A stretch of 5,672 nucleotides of DNA from Bacteroidaceae bacterium (lineage in GTDB: Bacteria; Bacteroidota; Bacteroidia; Bacteroidales; Bacteroidaceae): positions 1-5,672 of the forward strand of contig CAAGDO010000015.1 of the NCBI GenBank assembly GCA_900768625.1, written 5' to 3'. The position numbers and the translations under genes were made by a program. Within the stretch, counting starts at the first letter, position 1. The number at the start of each line of letters is the position of its first letter. Below are positions 1 to 5,672 of the stretch, one piece after another. Under the pieces are notes generated by a model. That model did not search any database. It saw only the letters and a program-made list of their open reading frames with translations, and was not told where the DNA came from.

Positions 1-46
1 AAATCTGCTTGGCATTTTGTACCAAGTTTTTAGCTGTCACTAAAGT
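1..46 (+). repeat. Direct repeat, copy A (left edge, probably truncated by the window)
   Basis: Matches 380-427 over AAATCTG, GCATTTTGTACCAAGTT and ACTAAA with small differences between the blocks, at an offset of about 379 bp. Because the match begins at base 1, the repeat probably continues to the left of the window. Confidence 0.65.
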
Positions 47-71
47 TTGACTTTACGAAACGCCGAGGAAG

Positions 72-165
72 TCATCTCACACCATTTGATGTGAGCGCTC
101 ACATCAAATGGTGTGAGCGCTCGTATCAAATGGTGTGAGCGCTCACATCATATGGTGTGAGATGA
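72..165. repeat. 94-bp nested palindrome built from a 22-bp palindromic unit
   Basis: GAGCGCTC occurs at 93-100, 115-122 and 137-144, exactly 22 bp apart. The 14-bp spacers between and beside them follow ACAYCAWWTGRTGT, itself a degenerate palindrome, so each 22-bp unit is symmetric. There are four spacer units: 79-92 (inverted sense), 101-114, 123-136 and 145-158. Positions 76-117 form a perfect 42-bp palindrome, and the whole block 72-165 is an almost complete palindrome centred between 118 and 119, closed by TCATCTCACACCA and its exact complement. It could form a long hairpin in RNA or a cruciform in DNA. The spacers are near-identical, so it is not a CRISPR array. Function unknown. Confidence 0.9.
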
Positions 166-171
166 TTTTGA

Positions 172-236
172 AAGGGTCTTGATGGGACTTGCAAGTAGGC
201 TGTCCAAGGAAAGGGGCTTGATGGGACTTGTGCAAG
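172..236 (+). repeat. Pair of about 25-bp direct repeats
   Basis: The block at 172-195 (AAGGGTCTTGATGGGACTTG then CAAG) recurs at 211-236 with one substitution and a 2-bp insertion. The copies are offset by 39 bp. They directly follow the palindromic array and may be part of the same repeat-rich patch. Confidence 0.75.
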
Positions 237-289
237 CGCTGGAAGGTGGATATGAATGGGTGCGTAAATAAGTGACGATTAAAAAATAT

Positions 290-407
290 AACTTGGTACA
301 TTTTTGTGTTCTTCCTCTGATGTAATACATGGTTAAAGGAAGGGAGTATGAACTCTTCTGGAACGATGCCGTCAGGTGCAAATCTGTTTAGCATTTTGTA
401 CCAAGTT
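290..407. repeat. 118-bp segment with perfect 11-bp terminal inverted repeats (MITE-like)
   Basis: AACTTGGTACA at 290-300 is the exact reverse complement of TGTACCAAGTT at 397-407. Symmetry continues weakly outward into A-rich and T-rich flanks. The right end, with its inner neighbour AAATCTG...GCATTTTGTACCAAGTT, recurs at 1-28, so the end sequence is present three times. There is no transposase and I see no clear target-site duplication. It resembles a small non-autonomous inverted-repeat element, but a chance pairing of dispersed repeats cannot be excluded. Confidence 0.45.
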
Positions 408-427
408 GTTTTTTTACCATTACTAAA
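380..427 (+). repeat. Direct repeat, copy B
   Basis: Second copy of the repeat at 1-46. It contains the right-hand terminal inverted repeat of the 290-407 segment and a longer T-run after it. Confidence 0.65.
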
Positions 428-456
428 TCGAGCCAAACGTTTCTTGTTCCGACTCA

Positions 457-486
457 GTTTGAGTACTTCTACTGGAGTACTCAGAC
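457..486. other. Short hairpin in the intergenic region
   Basis: GTTTGAGTACT (457-467) pairs with AGTACTCAGAC (476-486) over 11 positions with one G-U pair and an 8-nt loop. No T-run follows on either strand, so I do not call it a terminator. It could be an operator-like site or a chance inverted repeat. Confidence 0.4.
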
Positions 487-573
487 CACCTCATAAACCC
501 TCTTTCTGGGGCCAAGGATAAAATTTGGAAAGCAGAATCATTCTGTCCTGCTAAGCGATGGCGTTTGTTTACG

Positions 574-663
574 TAAGTAACGAAAAAATACACGAAGATG
601 ATACGTTCCAGTTTATCCGCGTGGGTAAAGGGGACGAATCATTTTCGTGTAATTCTTTCGTAT
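574..663 (-). repeat. Palindromic repeat, copy 1 (behind the EEP gene)
   Basis: An imperfect palindrome that begins 7 nt after the EEP stop codon. Read on the minus strand it has three blocks also present, in the same order, in the copy at 1384-1450: ATACGAAAGAATTACACG, then TTTACCCACGCGGATAAA, then GAACGTAT. Against the other copy these match at 17 of 18, 15 of 18 and (over 11 nt) 9 of 11 positions. This copy carries an insertion between the first two blocks with a matching insertion in the opposite arm, so the stem is longer. Conservation of arms and loop suggests a genome-wide repeat family rather than a one-off hairpin. Confidence 0.75.
583..651 (-). terminator. Likely intrinsic terminator of the EEP gene
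   Basis: The outer stem pairs 589-609 with 631-651 (21 positions with one A-A mismatch and two G-U pairs). An inner 7-bp stem (612-618 with 623-629, one G-U) closes on a 4-nt loop, GCGT. On the minus strand the stem is followed directly by six T (complement of 583-588). A long GC-containing stem plus U-run, starting about 20 nt after the stop codon, fits a rho-independent terminator for leftward transcription. It is the same palindrome described as the repeat copy here. Confidence 0.65.
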
Positions 664-670
664 AAATACT

Positions 671-1351
671 TTATAGTTCAATAAATTGAGGACAATGCTC
701 GCTTATCTCTTTTTTCCATTGTCCTATTACGTAAGAGCGAACAGCAACATTGCTGAATGTGTAGTCCAAGAAGAAAGGATAAGTCTCTTTGTATCGCCAA
801 TTGTAAGTGGCCTTACTCTCTTTTCCAAACTTCTCCTTGTTTTGTTCATGATAAACACTCTTCATGCGATGCATTTCAAACACTTTTATGCAATCCTCGA
901 ATGTGCCTGTTTCCTTCTTTACGCCATTTTGCCCGACGTAGCAGTTGAAATCACCGATAGCTAAAGATGGCAACATCTCAAAGTATGATTTGTATGCATG
1001 CAAAGCTTCGAGCAATAATTGAGGATAAGTCTTCCGCTCCTTCCATATTGTCGGCCAACAAGCGAGAATGAATTTTCTGCATCCATCATTTTCGATTATC
1101 AAAGGTAGATGGTGCTTGATTTTTCTATACTCTTTGGCGACATGGACAGATAAGGGTTCTTCCCAAATAACTCCAAGTCCTTTTTGGGGCATATCTTCAT
1201 CGCCGGCCCAAAGCATGGTATATCCTTTAGGTAACACAATACGTTTGTGTTCAGCACATTCAGGTAGAATGTACAAGTCAGCTCCCATACACAAAACAAG
1301 GTCGATTTTGTTTTGTGTACATTTTGCTATATTATAACTTATGATTTTCAT
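671..1351 (-). CDS. Endonuclease/exonuclease/phosphatase (EEP) family protein, 226 aa
   Basis: Predicted metal-dependent phosphodiesterase or nuclease of the EEP (DNase I-like) fold; substrate unknown. The family motifs appear in order: ISYNI with N7 at the first strand, ILPE with the metal-binding E31, IGDFN with D134 and N136, FLDYTF with D196, and the terminal SEHCP with H219. Two positions depart from the classic enzymes. The usual strand-end His is replaced by a CWP segment (98-100), as in a stand-alone bacterial EEP subfamily that has Trp there and also shows the YH...GKES.AT...LDY pattern seen at 167-197. The Asp of the terminal SDH motif is Glu (E218). Length (226 aa) is normal for a minimal EEP domain, with no signal peptide or extra domain. 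The ATG at 1349-1351 starts directly with the first beta strand, so it is the natural start; no strong Shine-Dalgarno precedes it. An AT-rich stretch at 1352-1383 could hold its promoter, but I find no convincing -33/-7 pair. The gene is much more AT-rich than the large gene upstream, which hints at separate acquisition. A strong hairpin terminator follows the stop. Confidence 0.9.
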   Translation of the reverse strand: MKIISYNIAKCTQNKIDLVLCMGADLYILPECAEHKRIVLPKGYTMLWAGDEDMPQKGLGVIWEEPLSVHVAKEYRKIKHHLPLIIENDGCRKFILACWPTIWKERKTYPQLLLEALHAYKSYFEMLPSLAIGDFNCYVGQNGVKKETGTFEDCIKVFEMHRMKSVYHEQNKEKFGKESKATYNWRYKETYPFFLDYTFSNVAVRSYVIGQWKKEISEHCPQFIEL

Positions 1352-1383
1352 TGTTGCAATATGGTGCCAGACGTTTGATTGGC

Positions 1384-1450
1384 AAATAAACGAGAATTAC
1401 ACGTTCTCTTTATCCTTGTGGATAAATTGAAACGTGTAATCCTTTCGTAT
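1384..1450 (-). repeat. Palindromic repeat, copy 2 (behind the AlbA_2 gene); possible weak terminator
   Basis: Starts 3 nt after the stop codon of the large gene. A perfect 10-bp outer stem (1396-1405 with 1431-1440) and a perfect 7-bp inner stem (1409-1415 with 1420-1426, loop TTGT) are separated by a small internal loop. The conserved block ATACGAAAGGATTACACG on the minus strand occurs again behind the EEP gene with one change. The bases after the stem on the minus strand (TTCTCGTTTATTTG) are T-rich but lack a clean T-run, so terminator activity is less certain than for the other copy. It separates the two genes and argues against a simple shared transcript. Confidence 0.7.
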
Positions 1451-1453
1451 CAT

Positions 1454-4400
1454 TTATTCAAGCCCCAGTTCTTCTCCCAGCCCCATGTTGCAGAGTGTCT
1501 GGCGCATGGAGGCGTAGCTTTTTGCAGTGAGGTCGCATCCGAGGGAAGACGTGGCCGTGTCTGTGATGCGGCGGAATTCGCCTTGGTGCTCGTTGATCAG
1601 CGCACAGGTGACGAACTCGCCCAATCCTTCGTTGACCAACAGATGGCCGCGGGAGTTCAGCGAATTGTCGGCTTCAATCATTTTCACAGAGTCGCAGCGC
1701 GAAAGCAGTCGTCCGCGTCGGTCGCGACGCTGGGTGAGGAGCAAATCGTCGGAATCCATGATGGCGGCAAAGAGAATGTCAGCCTCGCTCTTATAGAGCG
1801 TGAAAAGCTGGCGCTGCTGCTGATCGAAGATGTGTTCCACGGGCACGCGGAGTGCCGTGCCGTCAGTGTAGACGAGCAACATGTAGGGATCGTTCATACC
1901 CTCGTAGACGGGTACGGAAATGCGGGCCTGCCCCGTATAGGGGTAGTCATCCTCCGTGTGCATGTAGTGGAAGCGGTCGATGATGTTGATGTAGCCTCGG
2001 GCATAGGCACCTTCGTAGCGCGGATAGACCGTTCCGCGGATGCTCATTTCCCGGCTCAGCGTGAGTTCCTGTCCTTCGCCGTTCTTTTCGATGATGGGGG
2101 AAGCAGAGGGTTCAGGCGTTGCAGATTGGGGGGTGGCGGCGGGGGCGGTCGTCATGTCGGAGGTTGCGGTTTCACCTTCCATGAGACGCGAACGCATTTC
2201 CGTGGGGCGTTGTTCCTGGAATCGGTGGAGCGTCTCACCGCGTAGTTCCACGCTCTCCGTGCCCACACGACGCCAGCAACGTCCTTCGTAGCGGGCCACT
2301 CGAGCTGAGGGTCTGATGTTCAGGCAGTAGACATCGCGTCCATTGGCTTCCACCCATTCGCCGTTGACGCACATGGCCTCTTCGATACCGATGTTGAGGC
2401 GCACGTGGTCGGTCACGTAGCGGTCGAACGTGTCGTGGAAATTCTTGCCGTTGTTGAACGTTTTCGACTGGGCATCAGCCTGCAGACCCGTGCCCATGCC
2501 TTCATTGTTCACTCCCAGATAGAGTTGGCCTCCTTCGGCATTGAGGAATCCGCATATGACGTGCATGATATTGTCTGTCTGTCGTTTGACATCTTCGCGC
2601 ATGTTGTTGTTGGGCGGGAACACGATGCTCGTCTTGAACTCCGTGTGGAAATCCTCTTCGCCGAAATTCCGGAGTTCCGATTCGCGACCTTTGATGCCGA
2701 GCAGATTGTTGATTTCCTTGTGCACCAGAATCTGACCTTGCTGCTGGCGGAATTCGCCAAGCAGATTATAGGCCAACACGAGTTTGGCCAGTCGGGCCAG
2801 TCCCGAGTCGGTTCCTTGCATCTGAATGGTGGCCCAGAGGTCGGCATTGTGTTGCGGTTTCTGCATGTAGCTCACGCAGCGCAATTGGAGATATTGCGTG
2901 TAGAGGCCTTGATAGTTCATCACCACGTCGGCTCCCATCAGTTCCGATTGCAGGAGTTCAGGTTCATCGATAGAGCCGTTCGTCTCGAAATATTGCAGCA
3001 TGCGGATGAACTTCATGCGCTTGTTATAGTAGTCGGCCAGCTGCTGATTGTCAAGGGCGAGGGTCAAGAGGCGGGCGAAGCCCAGATAGTTGTAGGCCAG
3101 GCGATAGTCAGTTGTGACTACGGCCAAGCGGTCGATGAGCAATGTCAGTTCGCCTACATAGAGGGCTGAGATGGCATTTCCGCTTGCGGCGGATGAGGCA
3201 GCCGATTCGGGCGTGTTTTCCAGAACGGCTCTTTCGCTTTCTTCTGCAGGATTCCACACTTCGTTGAAGGAATACCATTGGAGAAGATTGTTCACCGCGT
3301 TCTGTGTGAGGAAATGTCGGTCGGTCACGACTTTAACGAATTCAGCCTCGTGCATTCCGTTGCCCGAACGGGCCCGATTGAGCAGTCGCACTTCGACGTA
3401 GGTGCTGTTGGGCAACACTTCGTCGCCCTCGGGGCGTTGAAAACTGAAGGTCAGACCGTTGCTAGCCACGGCAGCATAGGAATTGCGTGCTTGGCTGAAG
3501 TTGGTGATCACGCAGAGGTAGTTCTCCCCATAGTTGAGGAGTTTGTCAGCGCTGTCAGTCTCCAGGTCGTTGAAGTCGTCGATGATGGCCTGACTGATTG
3601 GTTCGCGAAGATTGAAATGAATATGGCCTTCTTCGTCGATGTTCTCCACTTTGGCCTCAAGAAGCAAGGGCCATCCCTCATCGTTTTCAAACACGCTGAG
3701 GTCGGGCTGGATTTTATAGTTGACGATGTCGTTGGCGTTGAATTCGCCTTCGCCCTTGTAGCCCTTATGGTCATTGTCGACGATGACACAGTGGAAGCGT
3801 GCCCCATAGAGATCCATCTTGTGGGTCACGCGGATGGTCACGATGGTACCTTCTTCAGGTGTGCGACTTGTGACGGGTTTCTCCATCTGCTGCGGCATAC
3901 GCTGCACGTAGGAGGGCACTTCGGCTGCCGTGAAGAGATGGCGCTCGATGTTCTTCCACAGTTGTTCGTAGGGCAGGAGGTTTTCTTTGTCCTGCGCCTT
4001 CTGGAAGTGGATGGCGTTGGTCAGTCTCACCTCCATGTGGTGCCAGGGGAGCATGTCCGGTTGTGGCAAAACGTTCTTGCACTTGAGGCAGGTGTGGCCC
4101 GGTTCGAGGGCAATCTCCGGACCGAGCGTGAGCTGCACCTGATTGGTCGTGAACGAGCGTTGCTGCATCGGAATCTTTTCGGCGGGCTGCGGCTGGTTGT
4201 TCATCTTCATGGCCACGAGAAGGTCTGACGACAGGGCGTCCCATCCGAATTCGAGCGGTTCACCGCAGTTGTTCATCAGGCAGGCGTAGGCCTTTTCGAG
4301 CATGCGGGAGGCATTCACACCGGGCTGGAAGGTGATGTAGCGGTAGAGCAGCGAGCGGTTGAGCGTAAGGTCGAACGGCACGGAGGTGCGGCCTTGCGCC

Positions 4401-5524
4401 ATGAGTTGCTGGATGGCCAGTGCCTTGACCATGTTTGATAGGCGGTTTTGTGTCAATTCATCGCCCACGGCGGTGCTCACGTTGTCGATTTCCTTGCGTA
4501 TCTGATGGATGTAATGTTCGAGCATGCGCATAAACACAGAGGTGAACGGCTCCTGTTCGCGCAGATTCGCATTTTCGCGTTTGGTGATGACCTCGATGAC
4601 GGTGCCGATGTGGCTGGCAAAGAGGTCGGGATTGAGTGTGAGGATATAGTCGGTGCGTTGCAATTTGCGCTGCGCATCGAAGAGGTAGCCCGAGGCATCC
4701 AGTTTCTTGAGGGTCTGTTCCACCTGTTCGGCTGCACGTCCATCGCGTGTCAGTTCGAGCGCTTCGCCCATCGTTTCGGCCAGTCCGGCCACCTGGTCGA
4801 GCCGGCACTGCATGGCTTGAAGCGCATCAGGATGGAGCGAACGCAGAAGACGGGAATCCTCGAGCACATAGAGACAGAATTCATTCACGCGGGCTATGCC
4901 AGCCAGTGCTTCGTCGGTGAGATGGGCTTTGCCCATGCATTCTTCCACTCCGTTGATGAGCCATTGGTCAATGTCGTGGTCGAACGGACGCGAGGGCTCG
5001 GTGTCGAAGAGAAGGTCGACGAGGGTGCTTCCGTCTTGGCCCATTGTTGCGGCTTTGCCTTCCAGTTCGAGGCGCAGTTTTTCGAGTGTGTCGGTTTCGT
5101 CCACCACATTTTGGAAGTCGAGCGACAGTCGCCCGCTGCTGATTTCGCGTATCTGACACCTTACGTATTGCCCCTCTTTCAGATTGATGGTGGGGGTGAA
5201 GAAAAGGTTGAACGTGAGTTTACGGTCATCCTCCAGTTCGTAGTGGTCGCCATTGATGGGTTGGCTGCTTTTGACCCTGAACATATAGCTTTGTCCTACA
5301 CGGTAGAATTGCTGGAGCATTGACGTGGCGTCTTGCGTGATTTGGGTCACCTGTTGGCTATCGTCTTTTTCTACTAGGCAGTTGAGCGTTTCAGGTTGCG
5401 TATGGGAGATTTGGAAGGTGAATTGCGGTACGGCATATTCTTGGTTCTCGTAGTCAACGATGTAGCATTGTTGTTCGAAATCCGTACGTTTTACGTCGAG
5501 TCTGACGGGGATGAATGTGGCCAT
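1454..5524 (-). CDS. Large AlbA_2 (Schlafen-type) domain protein with S1/OB-like segments, about 1356 aa
   Basis: Probable nucleic-acid-binding protein; exact role unknown. Numbering is from the ATG at 5524. Residues about 950-1095 form an AlbA_2 domain: a TEFK motif with E962, a preceding acidic E957 five residues upstream, a helix ending in GFLNAEGGQLYLGVNNEG (992-1009), then the typical end VYCLNIRPS...GRCWRRVGTESVEL. Beta-rich stretches that resemble S1/OB folds lie at about 70-140, 555-640 and 660-735; most of 140-480 and 740-945 looks helical. A CLKC pair is at 479-482. A Thr/Ala/Pro-rich linker (about 1115-1150) leads to a beta-rich C-terminal domain (1150-1356) that I do not recognise. 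I see no Walker A motif, signal peptide or membrane segment, so a cytoplasmic protein is inferred. The frame stays open to a TTG at 5626 (1390 aa), but the extra 34 codons are AT-rich unlike the rest, so the ATG giving MATFIPVRL is preferred. The gene ends in TAA at 1454-1456. The CDS is very sure; the function beyond nucleic-acid binding is not. Confidence 0.93.
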   Translation of the reverse strand: MATFIPVRLDVKRTDFEQQCYIVDYENQEYAVPQFTFQISHTQPETLNCLVEKDDSQQVTQITQDATSMLQQFYRVGQSYMFRVKSSQPINGDHYELEDDRKLTFNLFFTPTINLKEGQYVRCQIREISSGRLSLDFQNVVDETDTLEKLRLELEGKAATMGQDGSTLVDLLFDTEPSRPFDHDIDQWLINGVEECMGKAHLTDEALAGIARVNEFCLYVLEDSRLLRSLHPDALQAMQCRLDQVAGLAETMGEALELTRDGRAAEQVEQTLKKLDASGYLFDAQRKLQRTDYILTLNPDLFASHIGTVIEVITKRENANLREQEPFTSVFMRMLEHYIHQIRKEIDNVSTAVGDELTQNRLSNMVKALAIQQLMAQGRTSVPFDLTLNRSLLYRYITFQPGVNASRMLEKAYACLMNNCGEPLEFGWDALSSDLLVAMKMNNQPQPAEKIPMQQRSFTTNQVQLTLGPEIALEPGHTCLKCKNVLPQPDMLPWHHMEVRLTNAIHFQKAQDKENLLPYEQLWKNIERHLFTAAEVPSYVQRMPQQMEKPVTSRTPEEGTIVTIRVTHKMDLYGARFHCVIVDNDHKGYKGEGEFNANDIVNYKIQPDLSVFENDEGWPLLLEAKVENIDEEGHIHFNLREPISQAIIDDFNDLETDSADKLLNYGENYLCVITNFSQARNSYAAVASNGLTFSFQRPEGDEVLPNSTYVEVRLLNRARSGNGMHEAEFVKVVTDRHFLTQNAVNNLLQWYSFNEVWNPAEESERAVLENTPESAASSAASGNAISALYVGELTLLIDRLAVVTTDYRLAYNYLGFARLLTLALDNQQLADYYNKRMKFIRMLQYFETNGSIDEPELLQSELMGADVVMNYQGLYTQYLQLRCVSYMQKPQHNADLWATIQMQGTDSGLARLAKLVLAYNLLGEFRQQQGQILVHKEINNLLGIKGRESELRNFGEEDFHTEFKTSIVFPPNNNMREDVKRQTDNIMHVICGFLNAEGGQLYLGVNNEGMGTGLQADAQSKTFNNGKNFHDTFDRYVTDHVRLNIGIEEAMCVNGEWVEANGRDVYCLNIRPSARVARYEGRCWRRVGTESVELRGETLHRFQEQRPTEMRSRLMEGETATSDMTTAPAATPQSATPEPSASPIIEKNGEGQELTLSREMSIRGTVYPRYEGAYARGYINIIDRFHYMHTEDDYPYTGQARISVPVYEGMNDPYMLLVYTDGTALRVPVEHIFDQQQRQLFTLYKSEADILFAAIMDSDDLLLTQRRDRRGRLLSRCDSVKMIEADNSLNSRGHLLVNEGLGEFVTCALINEHQGEFRRITDTATSSLGCDLTAKSYASMRQTLCNMGLGEELGLE

Positions 5525-5622
5525 AGGAATGGGGCTTGTTGAGAGGTTTTGATAATATATATAATGAAGTCGTCTAAACTTTTCTGACGAAGAATTAATT
5601 TGGAGTTTGAGCTCTTCTACAT
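5525..5622 (-). promoter_or_regulatory. Probable leader and promoter region of the AlbA_2 gene
   Basis: About 100 bp of clearly AT-rich DNA precede the preferred ATG, including an ATATATATTAT stretch on the minus strand about 30 nt upstream of it. I cannot match the Bacteroidetes -33 TTTG / -7 TAnnTTTG pair exactly, so this is placed only by composition and position. The alternative reading is that these bases code for a 34-residue extension starting at the TTG at 5626, preceded by an AAAGGTG that would make a fair ribosome binding site. Confidence 0.25.
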
Positions 5623-5672
5623 TCAATCTTCACCTTTCTTTTTGGCCGTTTTTTGACCTTTCATCGATCGTG
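5623..5672 (-). CDS. Possible C-terminal tail of an upstream gene (partial)
   Basis: In one minus-strand frame the last bases of the window read as a short Lys-rich tail, RSMKGQKTAKKKGED, followed by TGA at 5623-5625. Such basic, hydrophilic ends are common at the C-termini of nucleic-acid-binding proteins, but 15 codons are too few to identify a family. The TGA overlaps the TTG at 5624-5626 that opens the extended frame of the large gene, in a TTGA arrangement of the kind seen in translational coupling. It may equally be chance in A-rich leader DNA. Confidence 0.25.
   Translation of the reverse strand, partial: RSMKGQKTAKKKGED

Larger units (their letters stand above)
1..570. other. Repeat-rich region without a convincing gene
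   Basis: This AT-rich stretch downstream of the EEP gene holds the palindromic array, the paired direct repeats, the inverted-repeat segment and a hairpin. The open frames crossing it are short, run through the repeats and show no recognisable family. I see nothing in about 490-570 beyond AT-rich DNA. Whatever gene lies beyond the left edge could use part of this as its regulatory region. Confidence 0.6.

Noticed and set aside
72..165. CRISPR array
   Set aside because: The 22-bp units follow one another with near-identical 14-bp segments; there are no unique spacers, and no cas gene is in the window.
143..436. Minus-strand open frame of 97 codons in the intergenic region (and an overlapping 77-codon frame)
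   Set aside because: It runs across the inverted-repeat segment, the direct repeats and into the palindromic array, has no recognisable domain, and its peptide mirrors the DNA repeats (KSHQ twice). Most likely not translated.
533..545. CAGAAT/ATTCTG inverted repeat
   Set aside because: The loop is a single base, so it is a short palindrome rather than a stable hairpin; it has no supporting context.
686..1337. Plus-strand open frames opposite the EEP gene
   Set aside because: The minus-strand frame carries all ordered EEP motifs; the plus-strand frames are short shadows without motifs.
1352..1395. Bacteroidetes-type promoter for the EEP gene
   Set aside because: On the minus strand TTTATTTG is close to TAnnTTTG, but the first A is missing and no TTTG lies at the expected distance upstream, where the palindrome sits instead.
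1384..1450. Integron attC site
   Set aside because: The position behind the stop codon and the hairpin fit loosely, but the core sites GTTRRRY and RYYYAAC are not present and no integrase is visible.
1379..5323. Long plus-strand open frames (254-316 codons) opposite the large gene
   Set aside because: They are antisense to a clearly coding frame with a recognised domain. They are rich in His, Val, Phe and Glu in a way typical of shadow translations and show no family motifs.

Overview
The window looks like chromosomal DNA of a Bacteroidales bacterium, possibly Prevotella/Segatella-like. This is an inference from protein style, the lack of a strong Shine-Dalgarno before the small gene, and AT-rich intergenic DNA beside a roughly 52-60% GC coding region; no marker gene fixes the taxon. 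Both recognisable genes lie on the minus strand, so the window reads right to left in transcription order.

Right edge (about 5525-5672): AT-rich leader of the large gene, with a possible Lys-rich tail of an upstream gene running off the window. 1454-5524 (minus): one very large gene for a protein of about 1356 aa. It has beta-rich, S1/OB-like segments, long helical stretches, and near the C-terminus a clear Schlafen-type AlbA_2 domain, followed by a Thr/Ala/Pro-rich linker and a further beta-rich domain that I do not recognise. 671-1351 (minus): a compact 226-aa endonuclease/exonuclease/phosphatase (EEP) fold protein, at a visibly lower GC (about 35-40% in sampled lines).

Each gene is followed, 3 and 7 nt after its stop codon, by a copy of the same imperfect palindrome (1384-1450 and 574-663). 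The two copies share ends and core and have the same orientation. The copy behind the EEP gene ends in a run of six U and looks like an intrinsic terminator. The EEP gene plus one palindrome therefore looks like a single-gene unit bounded by direct repeats.

1-570 has no convincing gene and is built of repeats: a 94-bp nested palindrome made of a 22-bp palindromic unit (72-165), a pair of direct repeats (172-236), a 118-bp segment with 11-bp perfect terminal inverted repeats (290-407) whose right end recurs at 1-46, and a hairpin (457-486). There is no sign that the two genes form one operon: the palindrome and composition change between them suggest independent units. A functional link (nucleic-acid-binding AlbA_2 protein plus a nuclease-fold enzyme) is possible but unproven.
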